The notes: a model not told the origin generated them from the letters alone. Shown: positions 43,370 to 55,209, counted from the stretch's first letter. The stretch is 64,000 nucleotides of DNA from Conchocele bisecta (GCA_029237695.1 CM055273.1:63105968-63169967), one strand, 5' to 3'. Translations and numbers: made by a program.

Positions 43370-44520
43370 ATAGTGGAAAGTGAGACATAGCGGTCACATT
43401 TCAGGCGTCGTCGGCGGCGGCGTCGGTGTCGGTTTCGTCAACAATTTGGGACTTAAATTTTGGACTTCAAATTTCACATATCTCTTGATCCGTTATTCAC
43501 ATTATTGTCAATCTATATCAATAATTCCATCACATTGATAGCTATCCATCTAGTGTTATGCGGGTGACCTTTACCTTCACATTGGTGACATTGACCTTTG
43601 TGGGACTTGACCGTCACCATGGTGACGTTAACCTGTGTGGGACGTACCTTTTGTACGTAGCCAACTTGCCCATATTTATTGATCCGTTCGTCGGATCATT
43701 ACCAATTATCATCACTAGCTTTCTCACATTGTTGTCTATTCACCCACTGTGACCTAGACTTTAACCATTGTGTTAATAATTGTGTACATACGTCCAAATG
43801 TTGAATACCACCGGATCGGATCCTTTACCAAACTTCATCAATAACTTCCTGACAGTGATGGCTATCCACCCATTATCTCATTCGGGTGACCGTTACCATG
43901 GTGACCTTCACCTTCATGTCAATACATTTGGACGTAAATTGAAACGTTTAATATATATTGATCCGTTATTCGGATCATCTCCAAACTTCATCAATAGCTT
44001 CTTCACATTGATGTATATCTACCAGTATACTCGGCTGGCCTTGACCTTGGTTAGCAGCTTCACCTTGGTGTCAACAAGTTTGAACATACATGTACCTCCA
44101 AATGATGACTATCTCTTGATCCGTTAGTCATATCATTACCAAATCATCAATAGCTTCCTCACATTAATAGCTATCCAGTGTCATTCTGGTTACCTTGACC
44201 GTCACCTTGGTGACCTTGACGTTTGTGTCAATAATGTTTGATGTACATACGTCCATTTGTTGAATATCTCTAGATCCGTTAGTCGGATCATTACCAAACT
44301 TCACTAATAGCTTCCTTTCTCACTGTGATGGCGATCCACCAAGTGTCCTTTGTGTGACATTGACCTTGGTGACCGCGACCTTGTATCAATAATATGGACT
44401 TCACAGTGTGACCTTGACCTTGGTGACCTTGACATTCGTGGCGATGGCCTCGTTTAGTGGGCGAGACACTCCCCGGTGATCGCCTTGTTATACTATAAGG
44501 TACTGTCATGCATTTTCTCA
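43370..44520 (+). repeat. Family S tandem array, 5-6 units of 140-200 bp
   Basis: Units begin near 43488, 43681, 43817, 43966, 44117 and 44274 with 'gatccgttagtcggatcatt', followed by 'aacttcatcaatagcttc' and runs of 'gaccttggtgaccttgac'. The array starts after 'cccacgatagtggaaagtga'. Open frames such as 43780-44127 translate it. Confidence 0.85.
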
Positions 44521-44589
44521 GGACGCTTCCATAGATATGTGACTGTGAATGGAGAAATGGTGTTTTGCCACCTATCAGATGTTGGGTCA

Positions 44590-44665
44590 GTCTACCTACT
44601 CCCCGGCCTTAAATGACATTAGTTGTAGATAAGCCATTAAACACCAGTAATTCAAATCTAGATCC
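44590..44665 (+). repeat. SINE tail
   Basis: 'ccccggccttaaatgaca' and 'gccattaaacaccagtaatt'. Confidence 0.55.
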
Positions 44666-44702
44666 TGATTCGCTAGCATGTTTCTGCAGCCTGGTACGGA
44701 TA

Positions 44703-44775
44703 TACAGTGGAGCCTCCCTAAACCGGACACCCTGGGAGCTTCCAAGGATGTCCGGTTTAGAGAGGTTCCACTGTA
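44703..44775. mobile_element. Minimal family E palindrome
   Basis: TA-CAGTGGAGCCTCCC...GAGAGGTTCCACTG-TA. Only 73 bp including the TA sites, with no family E interior. It is the clearest single-copy equivalent of the satellite unit at 62375-64000. Confidence 0.85.
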
Positions 44776-44787
44776 ACTTAGATATCT

Positions 44788-44994
44788 GGGGGCCGTTTCA
44801 CTAAACTTCGTACGGCTATAATGTTCGTACGTGCAAACTGATTCTGTAAATTTCACATTAACAATGTTTTATTGCAAACAATTATTGGATTTACATATAT
44901 TGCTCAATAAATTCATCAATTGAAATTTACGGACGATCCTAAATTTGCACTTACGTACATTTTAGTCGTACGAAGTTTAGTGAAACGGGCCCCA
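44788..44994. mobile_element. Family T MITE
   Basis: GGGGGCCGTTTCACTAAAC and the inverse end GTTTAGTGAAACGGGCCCC. Confidence 0.85.
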
Positions 44995-45093
44995 GTATAT
45001 GTCAATGAATGCGGGTGTGATTTGCGGCCACGAACAGGCATGCCTGTTCGTGGCCGCAAATCACACCCGCATTCATTGACATATACTGGGGCC
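44988..45093. repeat. Perfect 106-bp palindrome
   Basis: The two halves meet between 45040 and 45041 (aacaggca|tgcctgtt). Every base of the left half pairs with the right half out to GGCCCC/GGGGCC. It overlaps the last bases of the family T copy. Confidence 0.95.
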
Positions 45094-45221
45094 ATGATTA
45101 CATTATCGTCAGAGATAGATGACAATGAAACCCATAAATTAAGGACAAGAGACTTACTGTCTGTCCGGTTTAGAGAAGTACTACTGTATACTTTTATTTA
45201 TAACGTGTGTTCCACGGACAG

Positions 45222-45307
45222 AATAGCGAACAGTGCAGGCGCTGATCAGACTGGTATGGGTCTACATTGGTCACAAAAATCCCTGATTTCTCCAGTCAAG
45301 CCACATA
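45222..45307 (-). repeat. Family R fragment
   Basis: 'aacagtgcaggcgctgatca' and 'ctccagtcaagccacat'. Confidence 0.65.
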
Positions 45308-45542
45308 TTACGACATATATACGACATCATGTTTCGATATCGGCTGTCTCCCTTACACGACAACTTGTCACTTGGTTTGTCATCTTATTAATATGTCTCT
45401 GGCACGGGCTCTTTGTTTTTATCACGTCACGTAGCAAAAACGTCTGAGCATTTTTTCGAAAGCAATTTCGGCGAACATGAGCTATGCGGTAAGTGGGTTA
45501 ATACCAGTGGATGACTCCAATACGACAACCATCCTGCCGCAT

Positions 45543-45960
45543 GAACAGCACCATCATCACCATCATCATTATGGTCACCATCATCATCATCATCATTGTC
45601 ATCATCATCATCAGTATGGTCATCATCATCATCATTATGGTCACCATCATCATCATTATCATCGTCGTCATCAACATCATCATCATGGTCATCAACATCA
45701 TCACACTCATCATTAAGGTCACCACCACCATCATCATCATAGTAGTCATCAACATCATCATCATCATGGTCATCACAATCATCATCATTACTATCATCAT
45801 CATCATCTTTTTCTTCCTTATCTTCAACATCCATTATAAAATTCCATCAAATGTTGCCATCGAAACCATCATTACCAGCATCATTATAAGCATCATCTTT
45901 GTGTAATATCCATCATTGTTCGCAGCATAAGCAGAGCTATCGTCATCATCATCGTCATTA
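45543..45960 (+). repeat. ATC microsatellite with long ORFs on both strands
   Basis: Imperfect (CAT)n over about 300 bp, with a second patch to 45960. The plus strand reads as His/Tyr/Gly (HHHHHYGHHHHHYH), preceded by MSYAVSGLIPVDDSNTTTIL from an ATG at 45477. The minus strand reads as poly-Asp. A GTAAGT follows MSYA. A His-rich protein is conceivable but unsupported. Confidence 0.85.
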
Positions 45961-46230
45961 ACATAAATCTTGAGTGGATTTCAACAGGATACAGCAATTA
46001 TAGTTGGGAGTCGTATTGTGTATTTATTTAATCGTATTGACATTCTATGATGTGTAAATGTACGCGCTTTTGTAAATGAGTTTATAGTTCTCTGTTACAG
46101 TCGTTGAAATTTAATATATTTTCTTATTAAAATTGTCGCGACGTCTCGTTTTGATCCGTGCATGTATTATAGTTAAACTGGCTTTGAAGTTCAGCCGGTT
46201 CAACTGGTTTAAAAGTTCACCCGCTAATAT
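45961..46230. other. Unassigned AT-rich sequence
   Basis: Nothing recognised. Confidence 0.4.
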
Positions 46231-46740
46231 TAAAGGTACATGCCCACTCAGTAGGCACAAAATGTTCTTTATAGGAATTAAATAAGTGTATAATTGTGCC
46301 ACTATTCCACCAGTTCTAAAAGTTACAAGTGCCCGCTATACAGATATAATCATTTAGTACTATTTATTTTACTGATAGTGACGCGCGGTGGTATCAGGCT
46401 ATTTTCATATACAAATGAGGCGTGATTTTTTTTAGTTATTTAATATAATTAAATGAGTCACCTGAAAAAATAATATTATAGACAGATTATAAAGTATGAT
46501 CATTGCACATCCAAAAAATAAATACAAATAATAAATGGTAATGTCCGTTAACATTTAAGGAAACACTGTTATCGCCCCTGATGTCAGTGTGGGAATTTTA
46601 CGTCTGATATAAAATGTATAATAATGTCAATCAATGCGTGGGCTAATGGTGAATGAATGTTTATTTTGCTAGAAAATGTCCCAGATGATGTTTCCGATAT
46701 AAAGAACAATTTGTGCCTACTGCGTGGGCATGTACCTTTA
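46231..46740 (+). mobile_element. Family J TIR element
   Basis: TAAAGGTACATGCCCACTC and GTGGGCATGTACCTTTA ends; 510 bp. Abuts a family B copy at TTAA. Confidence 0.85.
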
Positions 46741-47241
46741 ACCCTTTCAACACTACAGACCACTATAGCTGTGCATACAAACATTGTAGATTCAGAAGAG
46801 CCGTCTCATCAGTAACCTATTTCATCAACATTGCAAAGTATACTTTTCTAGCAAAGTGTACTTTGAGGGAGAAATTTTAGGATAAATTTATTAATTTTTA
46901 TTATACTGAATTTATTACATTATCACAGCCATTTTGGCTGTGATAATGTAATAAATTCAGTATAATAATTCTGCATAATTTTAATCATCAAATATATGCA
47001 GTAGTTAGTTCTATATGAAATAATGCATTTCAGGAAAAATAAATGATTGCTCCCTCAAAGTATACTTTGCTAGAAAAGTATACTTTGCAATGTTGGTGAA
47101 ATCGGCTACTGGATCTGCAGTTTTGCAAATAATTTATTTACTTTTCAGGAAAAAAAAACACTTATAAATGCGATAGTCGGAAAATCATTTTGTGACAATT
47201 GCATTGGTCGGAAAATTAACATTCCAGTTATTTAGGGTTAA
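46738..47241 (+). mobile_element. Family B MITE interrupted by family I
   Basis: TTAACCCTTTCAAC at 46738, broken at 'gtctcatc', resumed at 47111 with 'ggatctgcag' and ending GGGTTAA at 47241. Confidence 0.8.
46811..47110. mobile_element. Family I MITE nested in family B
   Basis: AGTAACCTATTTCATCAACA to TGTTGGTGAAATCGGCTACT, with the perfect central hairpin at 46908-46968. Confidence 0.9.
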
Positions 47242-47256
47242 AAGTATTATGTTAGA

Positions 47257-47585
47257 AATAATTCCAGCACAAACATATTTACACAATTCTCTAACATTTG
47301 ATTGGTCCGTAGCAAGTCTTTGTCCAAAATTTATATCCCAGTAAACTCCCATGCCGAACTACTTTCCGTAACCGTCAGGCGCAGTTAAAATAATTCTTAA
47401 GAAAACGGAAAATAAACACATTTTCTTGATGAATTTATTTCAAATGCTGGAATTATAAGGAATGAATGGCGGGAAAGTTGCGGGAATACTGGACGAGGCC
47501 TTCCGGCCTTCGTCCAGTATTCCCGCGACGTTTCCAAGTTTATACCCCGATAAATTCCACAAAAAGGCCATTCATTCCTATAATA
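47257..47585 (+). mobile_element. Family G composite MITE, G2 arm deleted
   Basis: G1 is complete. In G2 the left arm lacks the 'ctttttgtggaatttatcgg' part, so the hairpin is lopsided. Confidence 0.85.
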
Positions 47586-47589
47586 AATC

Positions 47590-47809
47590 CATGATATGTA
47601 TTTGCAACCAGTGTAGAGCCATATGAGCAGGCTCGTGGCGAGCCGTCTCACCAGAATCTCCACTTTGTGCAATAAATATTATATTTTTTATATAAACAAT
47701 ACAGCCCTTTTTTATAAATGAACTGTGAAAATCATTTTGTGACAATTGGATTAGTCGGAACCTTAACATATCACAGTCCATTCCTGTTATTTAAGGTTTA
47801 AAGGGTTAA
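47590..47809 (-). mobile_element. Family B MITE
   Basis: Carries the family hairpin and ends AAGGGTTAA at 47809. The other end is lost at the junction with family G. Confidence 0.75.
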
Positions 47810-48014
47810 CCCTTAGACCGCTACACACAGCAATTGTCGTTTGCTGTTGCTTTATAGTATTGCCTTATTTCTCAATAAAAAACATGTTGTAAATTATTCT
47901 AAAGTTAACATGTTGTAAATTATTCTAAAGTGCTGTCAAAGCATGTTTTTGATGATAAAAAATGGAAAATAAACAGCAGACGACAAAAAATTAAGATAGC
48001 GGTGTAAGGATTAA
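47806..48014 (+). mobile_element. Family D MITE sharing a TTAA with family B
   Basis: TTAACCCTTAGACCGC to GGTGTAAGGATTAA. Its left TTAA (47806-47809) is also the right TTAA of the family B copy. A 30-bp word (aacatgttgtaaattattct) is duplicated inside. Confidence 0.8.
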
Positions 48015-48723
48015 CTCAATTACATGGGTCAGATTTACATTTGATTACCCCTGGGATATTTGTCATTGTTTCTGGGGCGAGAGATAATCAACATTAAAAA
48101 AAAACACGTAATTCATTTGACCTGCTTATAAACGGTGAGCAACTTCCATTTGGAAACTACGACGTTCACTATCATCAATACTGGTGCTTCGCTCCGCGTA
48201 AAATACTTCATGCCGATAAATGCCCCGGTTTCCTGACGAGATGACATTCAACTCTACTTTGAGCTATCACATAAATGAACTTTTCGTCTAGTAACTGGTG
48301 CATATTTCTTGCGCCGGTTACTAGACGAACATGTGTACATGCAGTATCTTCTACATGTAACTGAATCGGAATTCGTCAGGAATCTGGCGCCTTTTTCGAT
48401 GTGAAACAGGTTACGTTAACGCATAGTGCAGCACCAATGATTAAACTAAACAGGAGAACGGGAAACACTGTTATCCCCTCGCCGATAGGCAAGAGGGCAT
48501 ACTAGCGTTATATACATACACGTGTGTTAGTAACACCTTTCATGTTTCAATAACTTTTTCACCGATTTTGCTAATATTTGGCTGCAATGTGTCTAGGATT
48601 GGTGCTTTGTTTTGCATACGGCCTACCGTCCAAAGTCAAGGTCACTGAGGACTAATGTTCACCTTGTGTGTAAGGCAAATGCGTTAACGCTTTTTATTAC
48701 TATAATAATGATTTCCTCTATAT
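48015..48723. other. Unassigned sequence
   Basis: An inverted repeat 'cgtctagtaactggtgca' / 'gcgccggttactagacg' lies at 48285-48330. No gene recognised. Confidence 0.45.
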
Positions 48724-48936
48724 CTAACCTTTAGACTGCTGGGTACGAAAATTGTCTCCTGATGTTGATTTAGCATTCTTTCTCAATAAAAACATGTTTT
48801 CACAGCACTTTAGAATCATTTCCATTGTAATCATTTCCATTGGAAATGATTCTAAAATGCTGTCAGAGCTTGTATTTGATGATAATTATCGAAGAAAATA
48901 AATAACATCGGACGACAAAATTTAATTCAGCATTAA
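48724..48936 (+). mobile_element. Family D MITE
   Basis: CTAACCTTTAGACTGC to CAGCATTAA. Contains the central 'catttccattggaaatgatt' palindrome. Confidence 0.8.
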
Positions 48937-48939
48937 CCT

Positions 48940-49020
48940 CCCTACAACAGCCACCTCTCTACAACAGCCAGTTTTGCGTCTTCCCATAGGCGGCTGTTGT
49001 AGAGACGTTTCATTGTACAT
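48940..49020. repeat. Small inverted repeat of pogo-like type
   Basis: 'cctctctacaacagccag' pairs with 'ggctgttgtagagacg'. Arrangement recalls family E, but the sequence differs. Confidence 0.6.
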
Positions 49021-49088
49021 GTATTAATGATAATCATATTGTCTTATCCCAACTACAGTGGAACCCCACTAAACCGAACATAGAGAAA

Positions 49089-50660
49089 AGTTAGCCGTGC
49101 TAATTTTTAGCTCACTTGAGCCTTTGGCTCATGTGAGCTAAAAATTAGCACGGCTAACTATTGTTTCCGCTTTTCATCCGTCGTCCGTCGTCGTCCGTCC
49201 ACAATTGCAAACGTCTTCTTCTCCTGAACCGCTAGGCCGATGTTGGTCAAACTTCATACACATAGTAAATAGTAGGGGGATTACACACTTGATAAAATGA
49301 AGATCGTCTCCAATCCAAGATGGCCGCCGTATAAAAATAGCACACATTCTTAAACACTCTCTTCTCACGAACCACCGGACGGATTTCGACCAGCCTTGGC
49401 AGAAATGACCGATGTGCAATGCTCTTTCAAAGTTGCTAAAATAGTTACCCCGGAGTCAAAAATTGGTGTTGCCCAGGGGGTTAAATATGGGAAATGTGGC
49501 ATATGATTGTTTTACCGAATATGGTAAAATCATATATCAAATGAAATATATCGAGGAGATGATCGCTCCGGTACAGTTTTCCGCGAAATGGGATGATTTA
49601 CGTCTTCAATGATGGCCGCCGAAAGATCAAAACGTCATCCTCCTATTTGAGATTTCAAACGTCTGCTTTACAAGAACTGGTTAGTCAATGGTAGCCAAAC
49701 ATCAAAATTATGGTCATTGGGTGAAGACGTGTCATATTTGTTAAAATGGAGGTCATAGCTAATCCAAGATGGCCGCCGTCTAATAATAACACAAAACATA
49801 TTCTTCTCGCGAACCACCGGACGGATTTCGACGAAATGATCGCTGTACAATGCTCTTTCAAAGTTGTTAAAATGGTGACCCAGGGTCATAGATGGGCGTG
49901 GAAATAATGGTCAAATTTCATTTTTGACCGAATATGGTCATGGCATATATCAAATCGAAGGTATTGACATTATAACAATTCAGAAGCCATCTTGGATGAC
50001 GTATTCGTCTGATCTTGACAAGAATTGCACCACATCGATCGTCTCGATCAATTCTTGTCAAAATCAGAAGAATACGTCATCCAAGATGGCTTCCGAATTG
50101 TCATAATGTTATCCTTTTATTACACATTCCAGACGTCTTCTTCTCGCGAATCGCTGTGCAATGTTGGTCAACTTGAATTTTACAGGGATGATGTATTGGT
50201 GAAGCCTTTTCAGTATTGTTAAAATGGAGATCGTCGCTAATGCAAGTACAGGTTTTCCTATATAATGACTCTCGTTTGCTCAAATGTTCGTTAATTCAAA
50301 GTATTTGCCTTGGTACAATGGACTTTGAGTAAACGAGTGTCGACTGTATATGATCGAATTTCACCATCATGTGATGAACGGTGTATGCCTGTCTTACTGG
50401 GCATGTGTAATAACATCCCGTTGTGGTCTCCAAACCCCGCGAAGTTGAGTAAGATATATCTGTACATATAGCGAGACAGCTCAAACCCTGGCGACTTCTC
50501 AAGCTTGTCACATTGTCACTATGTACATGCACCTGTCATGGGCGTATGTTGGTGTTTATTTAGTGACAACTTTACATACCGGTATTTGCTTGAGTTTTAT
50601 GACATTGCACAGGTGAGCGATATAGGGCCATCATGACCCTTTTGTTTATAGATTCCATTG
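49089..50660 (+). repeat. Family V repeat region with hairpin head
   Basis: A hairpin (49089-49159, arms AGTTAGCCGTGCTAATTTTT) is followed by 'cgtccgtcgtcgtccgtcc', then three related blocks with 'aaacgtcttcttctc', 'ccaagatggccgcc' and 'aaatggagatcgtc' (about 49205, 49655, 50130). It closes near 50600 with 'acaggtgagcgatatagggc'. These words are common in molluscan dispersed repeats. Confidence 0.65.
49968..50109. repeat. 142-bp inverted repeat in family V
   Basis: 'cagaagccatcttggatgac' pairs with 'gtcatccaagatggcttccg'. Inner arms 'cttgacaagaattg' and 'caattcttgtcaa' also pair. Confidence 0.85.
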
Positions 50661-50692
50661 ACATTTATCTCCCAGTATGTCTGGTTTAGAGA

Positions 50693-50920
50693 GGTATTAA
50701 ATATCTACAAGGTACGACACTCGCCATCTTTTCAACTAACGGTAGTGGCTTATTTACCTTGGGCCCGGCTCGCTAATTCATTAATTGTAACGCGCACGAA
50801 GGCCGGGACCCTGCGTTACAATTACTGAATTAGAGCGTCGGGCCCAAGGTACACAAGTAATATACCACGTCCCTTGGTTGGAAAGATGGCGAGTGTCGTG
50901 CATTGTAGATATTTAATATC
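50693..50920. repeat. 228-bp foldback element
   Basis: 'tattaaatatctacaa' and 'ttgtagatatttaata' are the outer arms; inner arms include 'acactcgccatctttcc'-like words and 'ccttgggccc'/'gggcccaagg'. Confidence 0.85.
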
Positions 50921-51284
50921 GGAGTAAAATTGGGTATGAGTTAAAGAGTCTTCTGTCGTTCATATCACTAAGTGCCTGTGGTTCTACAATGAATTGTTTC
51001 CGTACAGGACGTATGGATAAAATTTTACGCGTACTTTTAGCGACGCCATGTAATTACAGTGTTTATGCTGGTTATATAGAAGTGTGCAAGTACGTATGTA
51101 ATAAAGTTTTGGCTCTGGTTTGGCTCTGCCTCGAATATTAAAACAAAACGGAAATCTGTGGTAACTATGAATCGGTGAAAATGACTTACAACATAATTAA
51201 TGGCAGTTCCAGATAGATGACGTAATGCAGCCAAGTTAAATGAGCATGGACCTTCCTAGACTAGCTCTTAACGACATGAAATGT
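50921..51284. other. Unassigned sequence
   Basis: No supportable exon. A minus-strand GTAAGT at 51187 has no ATG-started frame. Confidence 0.4.
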
Positions 51285-51447
51285 TGACATGCAAATGTGA
51301 TAATTAGCCGGCAAACGCATGTTTATAACCAAAGACGAGTTGCGACAGTGCTCATACAAACATATATTCATTAGTATATCTCAATTGCTTTTGTGAAATG
51401 CATCTGCAGAGGTATTATCTGAGACACATCAATGTCGTTTAATGGTC
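51285..51447 (+). repeat. Family W repeat
   Basis: Matches 36648-36800 in order: 'gccggcaaacgcatgttta', 'gagttgcgaca', 'tttgtgaaatgcatctgc'. Confidence 0.65.
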
Positions 51448-52132
51448 TATGCACAGTTGGTCATGGACAAGGTTACTATCTTGTATAATATATACATACA
51501 CAATTCAGCCACTCTTATTCTCGAGAAAATACGTTCTTCGAATCGATTTTGGTATATAGTCTGTTAGTTCCAAAATGAAGCAAGTTGATTTTCGGTTTGC
51601 AACACAAGTCCATTCTCGTTTGAAATGTGGTGTAAGCGGTACCGTTAAACTGATGATTAATAACTCAAAGAGATTGACAAAATACCGCCTTCCTGTTAAG
51701 TCTCTGTTTTCTCAAAAAAGAAAATTAATGTCTCCCATGTGACCCGGAATAAGCACTATTGCTTCCATTCCGATGCCATTTCTTACCATAAACCCATGTG
51801 TGGATTTGCGCCGATAGTTAGGGGTCGTTAGTGCGGGGCAGGCGTAATTGATTGATACATGTTTGTGGACCACACGTTGTGTTGCTGAGACTGAAATCCA
51901 ATTTTCCATATGACACTTACAAACGGTTTCTCGTTATGGAGATTACGTACCTTCGTTTCTAAATGTCATTCCTTCGTTACTAAATGTCGTTCCTTCGTTA
52001 CTACACATCGTGCAGACGAAACTTAATAAATCAATAAACTCGTTTAGGAAATCGTATTGTTGCTCATATGATATCCTCTATATATCATACACGTGCGTAG
52101 GATGATTACAATTGGTCTTGAATTCGTGTGAA
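51448..52132. other. Unassigned sequence
   Basis: A minus-strand frame at 51909-51712 lacks convincing splice support. 'tccttcgttactaaatgtcg' is locally repeated at 51960-52005. Confidence 0.4.
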
Positions 52133-52373
52133 CATGTGGCTGTGACTTGAGAAATGGGGCTTATGGGTTTTATGTCCAGTGTAGATCCAGATCAGCCTGT
52201 GCATCCGCACAGGCTGATCAGAATCTGTACTGTTCGCCATTCCATCAATGAAACACGCGCCATGGTTCTAACAAGCAGTATATATCGTCGTCAGGTTACA
52301 GGAGTGTGATATGTGATCAGGCTCTACACTGGTGCCAAATATCATAAGCCCCATTTCTCCAGTCACAGACAGA
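52133..52373 (+). repeat. Family R repeat, near-complete
   Basis: Inverted ends 'tgtggctgtgacttgagaaa' and 'catttctccagtcacaga'. Core 'gatcagcctgtgcatccgca'. Confidence 0.85.
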
Positions 52374-52611
52374 GATACGCAATCTGGAGCTTGAGATAAG
52401 TCTTACAGCTACAATATTTCCTAAAGTAGACTTCCCAGGAATAATGGCCTTTGTAAACACAATAACAGATACTTGAAAGGTGCTCTGATTTTAATAGGTA
52501 ATGCTTGAAAATATCAATCTCGTTGCTCCGCCTTCATAAGACATAAATGCCATTCGATACGAGGCCGGAGGAGAGATATATTCTGCCTTATCGCCTACAA
52601 AGGTGAATATT

Positions 52612-52844
52612 TGTATGTGGCTATGACTGGATAAATCGGGCTTGTGGGATTTGTGACCAGTGTAGCTCCTGATCAAACAGCATACACCAGTGAACAGTAT
52701 ATTGCCTGTCAGAAGCACTGCAGGTAATTCATTGCATGGCGAATAGTACAGACCCTGATCAGACTGTGCGGATGCACAGGCTGATCTGGATCTACACTAT
52801 GACAAAACCCTTAGGCCATATTTCTCCAGTCACGGCCACATATT
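52612..52844 (-). repeat. Family R repeat, near-complete, inverted
   Basis: 'tgtggctatgactggataaa' to 'atttctccagtcacggcca'. Confidence 0.85.
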
Positions 52845-52911
52845 GTTTGATGTAAATGTTAATTGCTAACTTCACACACCTAATGTACGTTGGATATTTT
52901 GGTCAGTGTCT

Positions 52912-53127
52912 CAGTGGAACCTCTCTAAACCGAACATCAAGACAGCATCTGTGATCCTATTTTTGATGGGTTTCTTGGCCATTTATATCCGATGTTAATG
53001 TATATTCATGATTGCAAAGCACACATATCCGTATCAGAATGGTCAAATGCCTGATTTACAGTCGAACATCTCTAAACCGGGCACCCTGGGGACCTCCCAG
53101 GGTGTCTGGTTTAGAGAGGTTTCACTG
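52912..53127 (+). mobile_element. Family E pogo-like MITE, complete
   Basis: CAGTGGAACCTCTCTAAACC to GAGAGGTTTCACTG, with interior 'ttgatgggtttcttggcca' as at 3950-4050. Confidence 0.85.
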
Positions 53128-53200
53128 TATGAATATATTATCTTATAGTCGCGTATCAGAAGTTTTAGTATTTGATTTCAAAGATCTGCCACCATTGGTA

Positions 53201-53439
53201 CATATGGCTGCGAATGGAGTTATCGGCTTATGTGATTTGTGACCAGTGTAGCTCCTGACCAAATAGCACACTCCTGGAGCATGATAACGATCTGTATTGC
53301 TTCTTAGAAGCATGTCGGGTGTTTTATTGATGGAATGGCGATCAATGCAGATCCTGATAAGACTGTGCGGATGTACAGACTGATTCGGATCTACATTTTT
53401 CACAAATCCCACAAGCCCCATTTCTCCACTCACATAAAA
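53201..53439 (-). repeat. Family R repeat
   Basis: 'atatggctgcgaatggag' to 'catttctccactcacat'. Inverted orientation. Confidence 0.8.
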
Positions 53440-53659
53440 TCGAACGTTGACGAAAGATTCAGTGTTCTGAAAGTATAATTATCATGTTTTATTTTAATAA
53501 ATAAAAATTGCCATTACACAACCCAAAATCGCCACTAAAAGTATAGGCCTTTAGAGGCGATTTTTTTTTCATGCCAATTTTTGTTTCTCTGACTTTCTGC
53601 TGGTTTCTAAACATAATTAGACAAGGTTATAACCCTGCCCCGCGTTATTCACATGCGTT

Positions 53660-53911
53660 ACCTACTGTACTGACAGTGGTGAACTGTAAAACGCAGACTA
53701 ATTCGTGTCCTTGGCGATTATTCGCTGTCCCAACTCGACTGACAGTGGTGCACTGCAAAGCGCAGACCAATTGGTGTTCGTATTTCATAGCAATTGTTGG
53801 CGGTTATTGCTGACAGTGGTGCATTTCATAGTTGGCGAGTGGATATAACGGAAATGACAATAACCGCCAACAATAGTTGGCGGTTATTGTCATTTCCGTT
53901 ATCTCCACTCG
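53660..53911. repeat. Tandem 76-bp units and a 76-bp hairpin
   Basis: 'ctgacagtggtg' recurs at about 53669, 53743 and 53811. 53836-53911 folds back with CGAGTGGATATAACGGAAAT and its near-exact complement around 'aacaatagtt'. Confidence 0.85.
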
Positions 53912-54782
53912 TCTGTGAACCGGGAAGCTGACAGAAAAATGTAAATTAATGACACCTAATGCCATATTGTTGCTTACAAATTATGTTAAAAAACACGGCA
54001 CTGGACATATAGTGTGGTGTGTTCTTTATGTATTAGTTCCGGCAAAGATTATAGAATGAAATTACTGAAGGTACTGCCACCAGACCCTGAAATAAGGAAC
54101 GGACATATAGCATGTAACCTTGACCTACATTTTCTACTTAGCTGGTTTAGCCATTGTAACCATTGTGTGTGTTAAATTAGTTCCTATTAAGCTATCATAA
54201 TACCATTATTTGGCAACATTTAGCTAAGCTATATGGCCTAATTTCTAAATATTATTGTGAATATAATTATTCAATATATGTTTACATTCAACCCATTCTA
54301 GAGATAACCTCGTCTCAGTACTTTCAGTACTTTGATATAATGTAATAACCGCTGGAAACTGCATTTGTTCTAATTTTAGACAACAACCAGTTGCAAAAAA
54401 CACTTTACGGCCAGCTGAAAAACTGCATATTAGAAAATCTTAGTAAGTATTCCGTAGTAGGAATACCACGTAGCAGATTGAACAATCCAATGACAATCGC
54501 TCTGTCTATTTGGGGACCGATTTGTTGTTGTTCCGTGACCGGTGAAAATAATCCTTAAATGTCATTGTCTGATTTCAGCGAATGTCGCGTTCTTCATTCC
54601 AATTATCACTAATTATTAGATTTAAATACTCATTTGCTACGATCAATAGTCAATATAGCAGCTTCAGTGATTATGTTTTGCAAAAAAATCTGCCAACTTT
54701 GGGAGAATTTAGATATGTAAGAATACACAACGTGATAAAGTTGTTTGTCTTGATTTGGACGGATATCGTCCTATAAATGCTC
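53912..54782. other. Unassigned sequence with two exon-like windows
   Basis: 54380-54442 and 54579-54716 (+) are each flanked by acceptor and donor-like sites, but their open frames cannot be joined in phase. Not annotated as a gene. Confidence 0.4.
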
Positions 54783-55087
54783 AGTAGCCTATTTCACCAA
54801 CATTGCAAAGTGTAATTTTCTAGAAAAGTATACTTTGAGGGAGAAATTTTCAATTTAAGGATAAATTTATTAACTTTTATTATACTGAATTTGTTACATT
54901 ATCACAGCCAAAATGGCTGTGATAATGTAATAAATTCAGTATAATAATTTTGCATACTTGTAATCATCAAATTTATGCAGTCGTTAGTTCTGTATGAAAT
55001 AATGTATTTCGGGAAAAATAAATGATTACTCCCTCAAAGTATACTTTGCTAGAAAAGTATACTTTGCAATGTTGGTGAAATCTGCTT
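54783..55087. mobile_element. Family I MITE
   Basis: AGTAGCCTATTTCACCAACA at the left. The right end runs straight into a family G2 hairpin, losing its last bases. Confidence 0.85.
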
Positions 55088-55209
55088 ATAAACTTGGAAA
55101 AGTCGCGGGAATACTGGACGAGGCCTTCCGGCCTTCGTCCAGTATTCCCGCGACTTTTCCAAGTTTATACCCCGATAAATTCCACAACAAGGCCATTCAT
55201 TCCTATAAT
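55086..55209. repeat. Family G2 hairpin alone
   Basis: 'tataaacttggaaaagtcgc' arms around GGCCTTCCGGCC; no G1 module. Confidence 0.9.

Noticed and set aside
43780..44127. 115-codon plus-strand frame
   Set aside because: It lies inside the family S tandem array, and the neighbouring units do not keep the frame.
44920..45447. 175-codon plus-strand frame
   Set aside because: It runs through a family T end, the perfect palindrome and a family R fragment; there is no sign of coding.
54380..54716. Two adjacent plus-strand exons
   Set aside because: Both have splice-like borders, but no shared phase avoids stop codons, so they cannot be joined directly.
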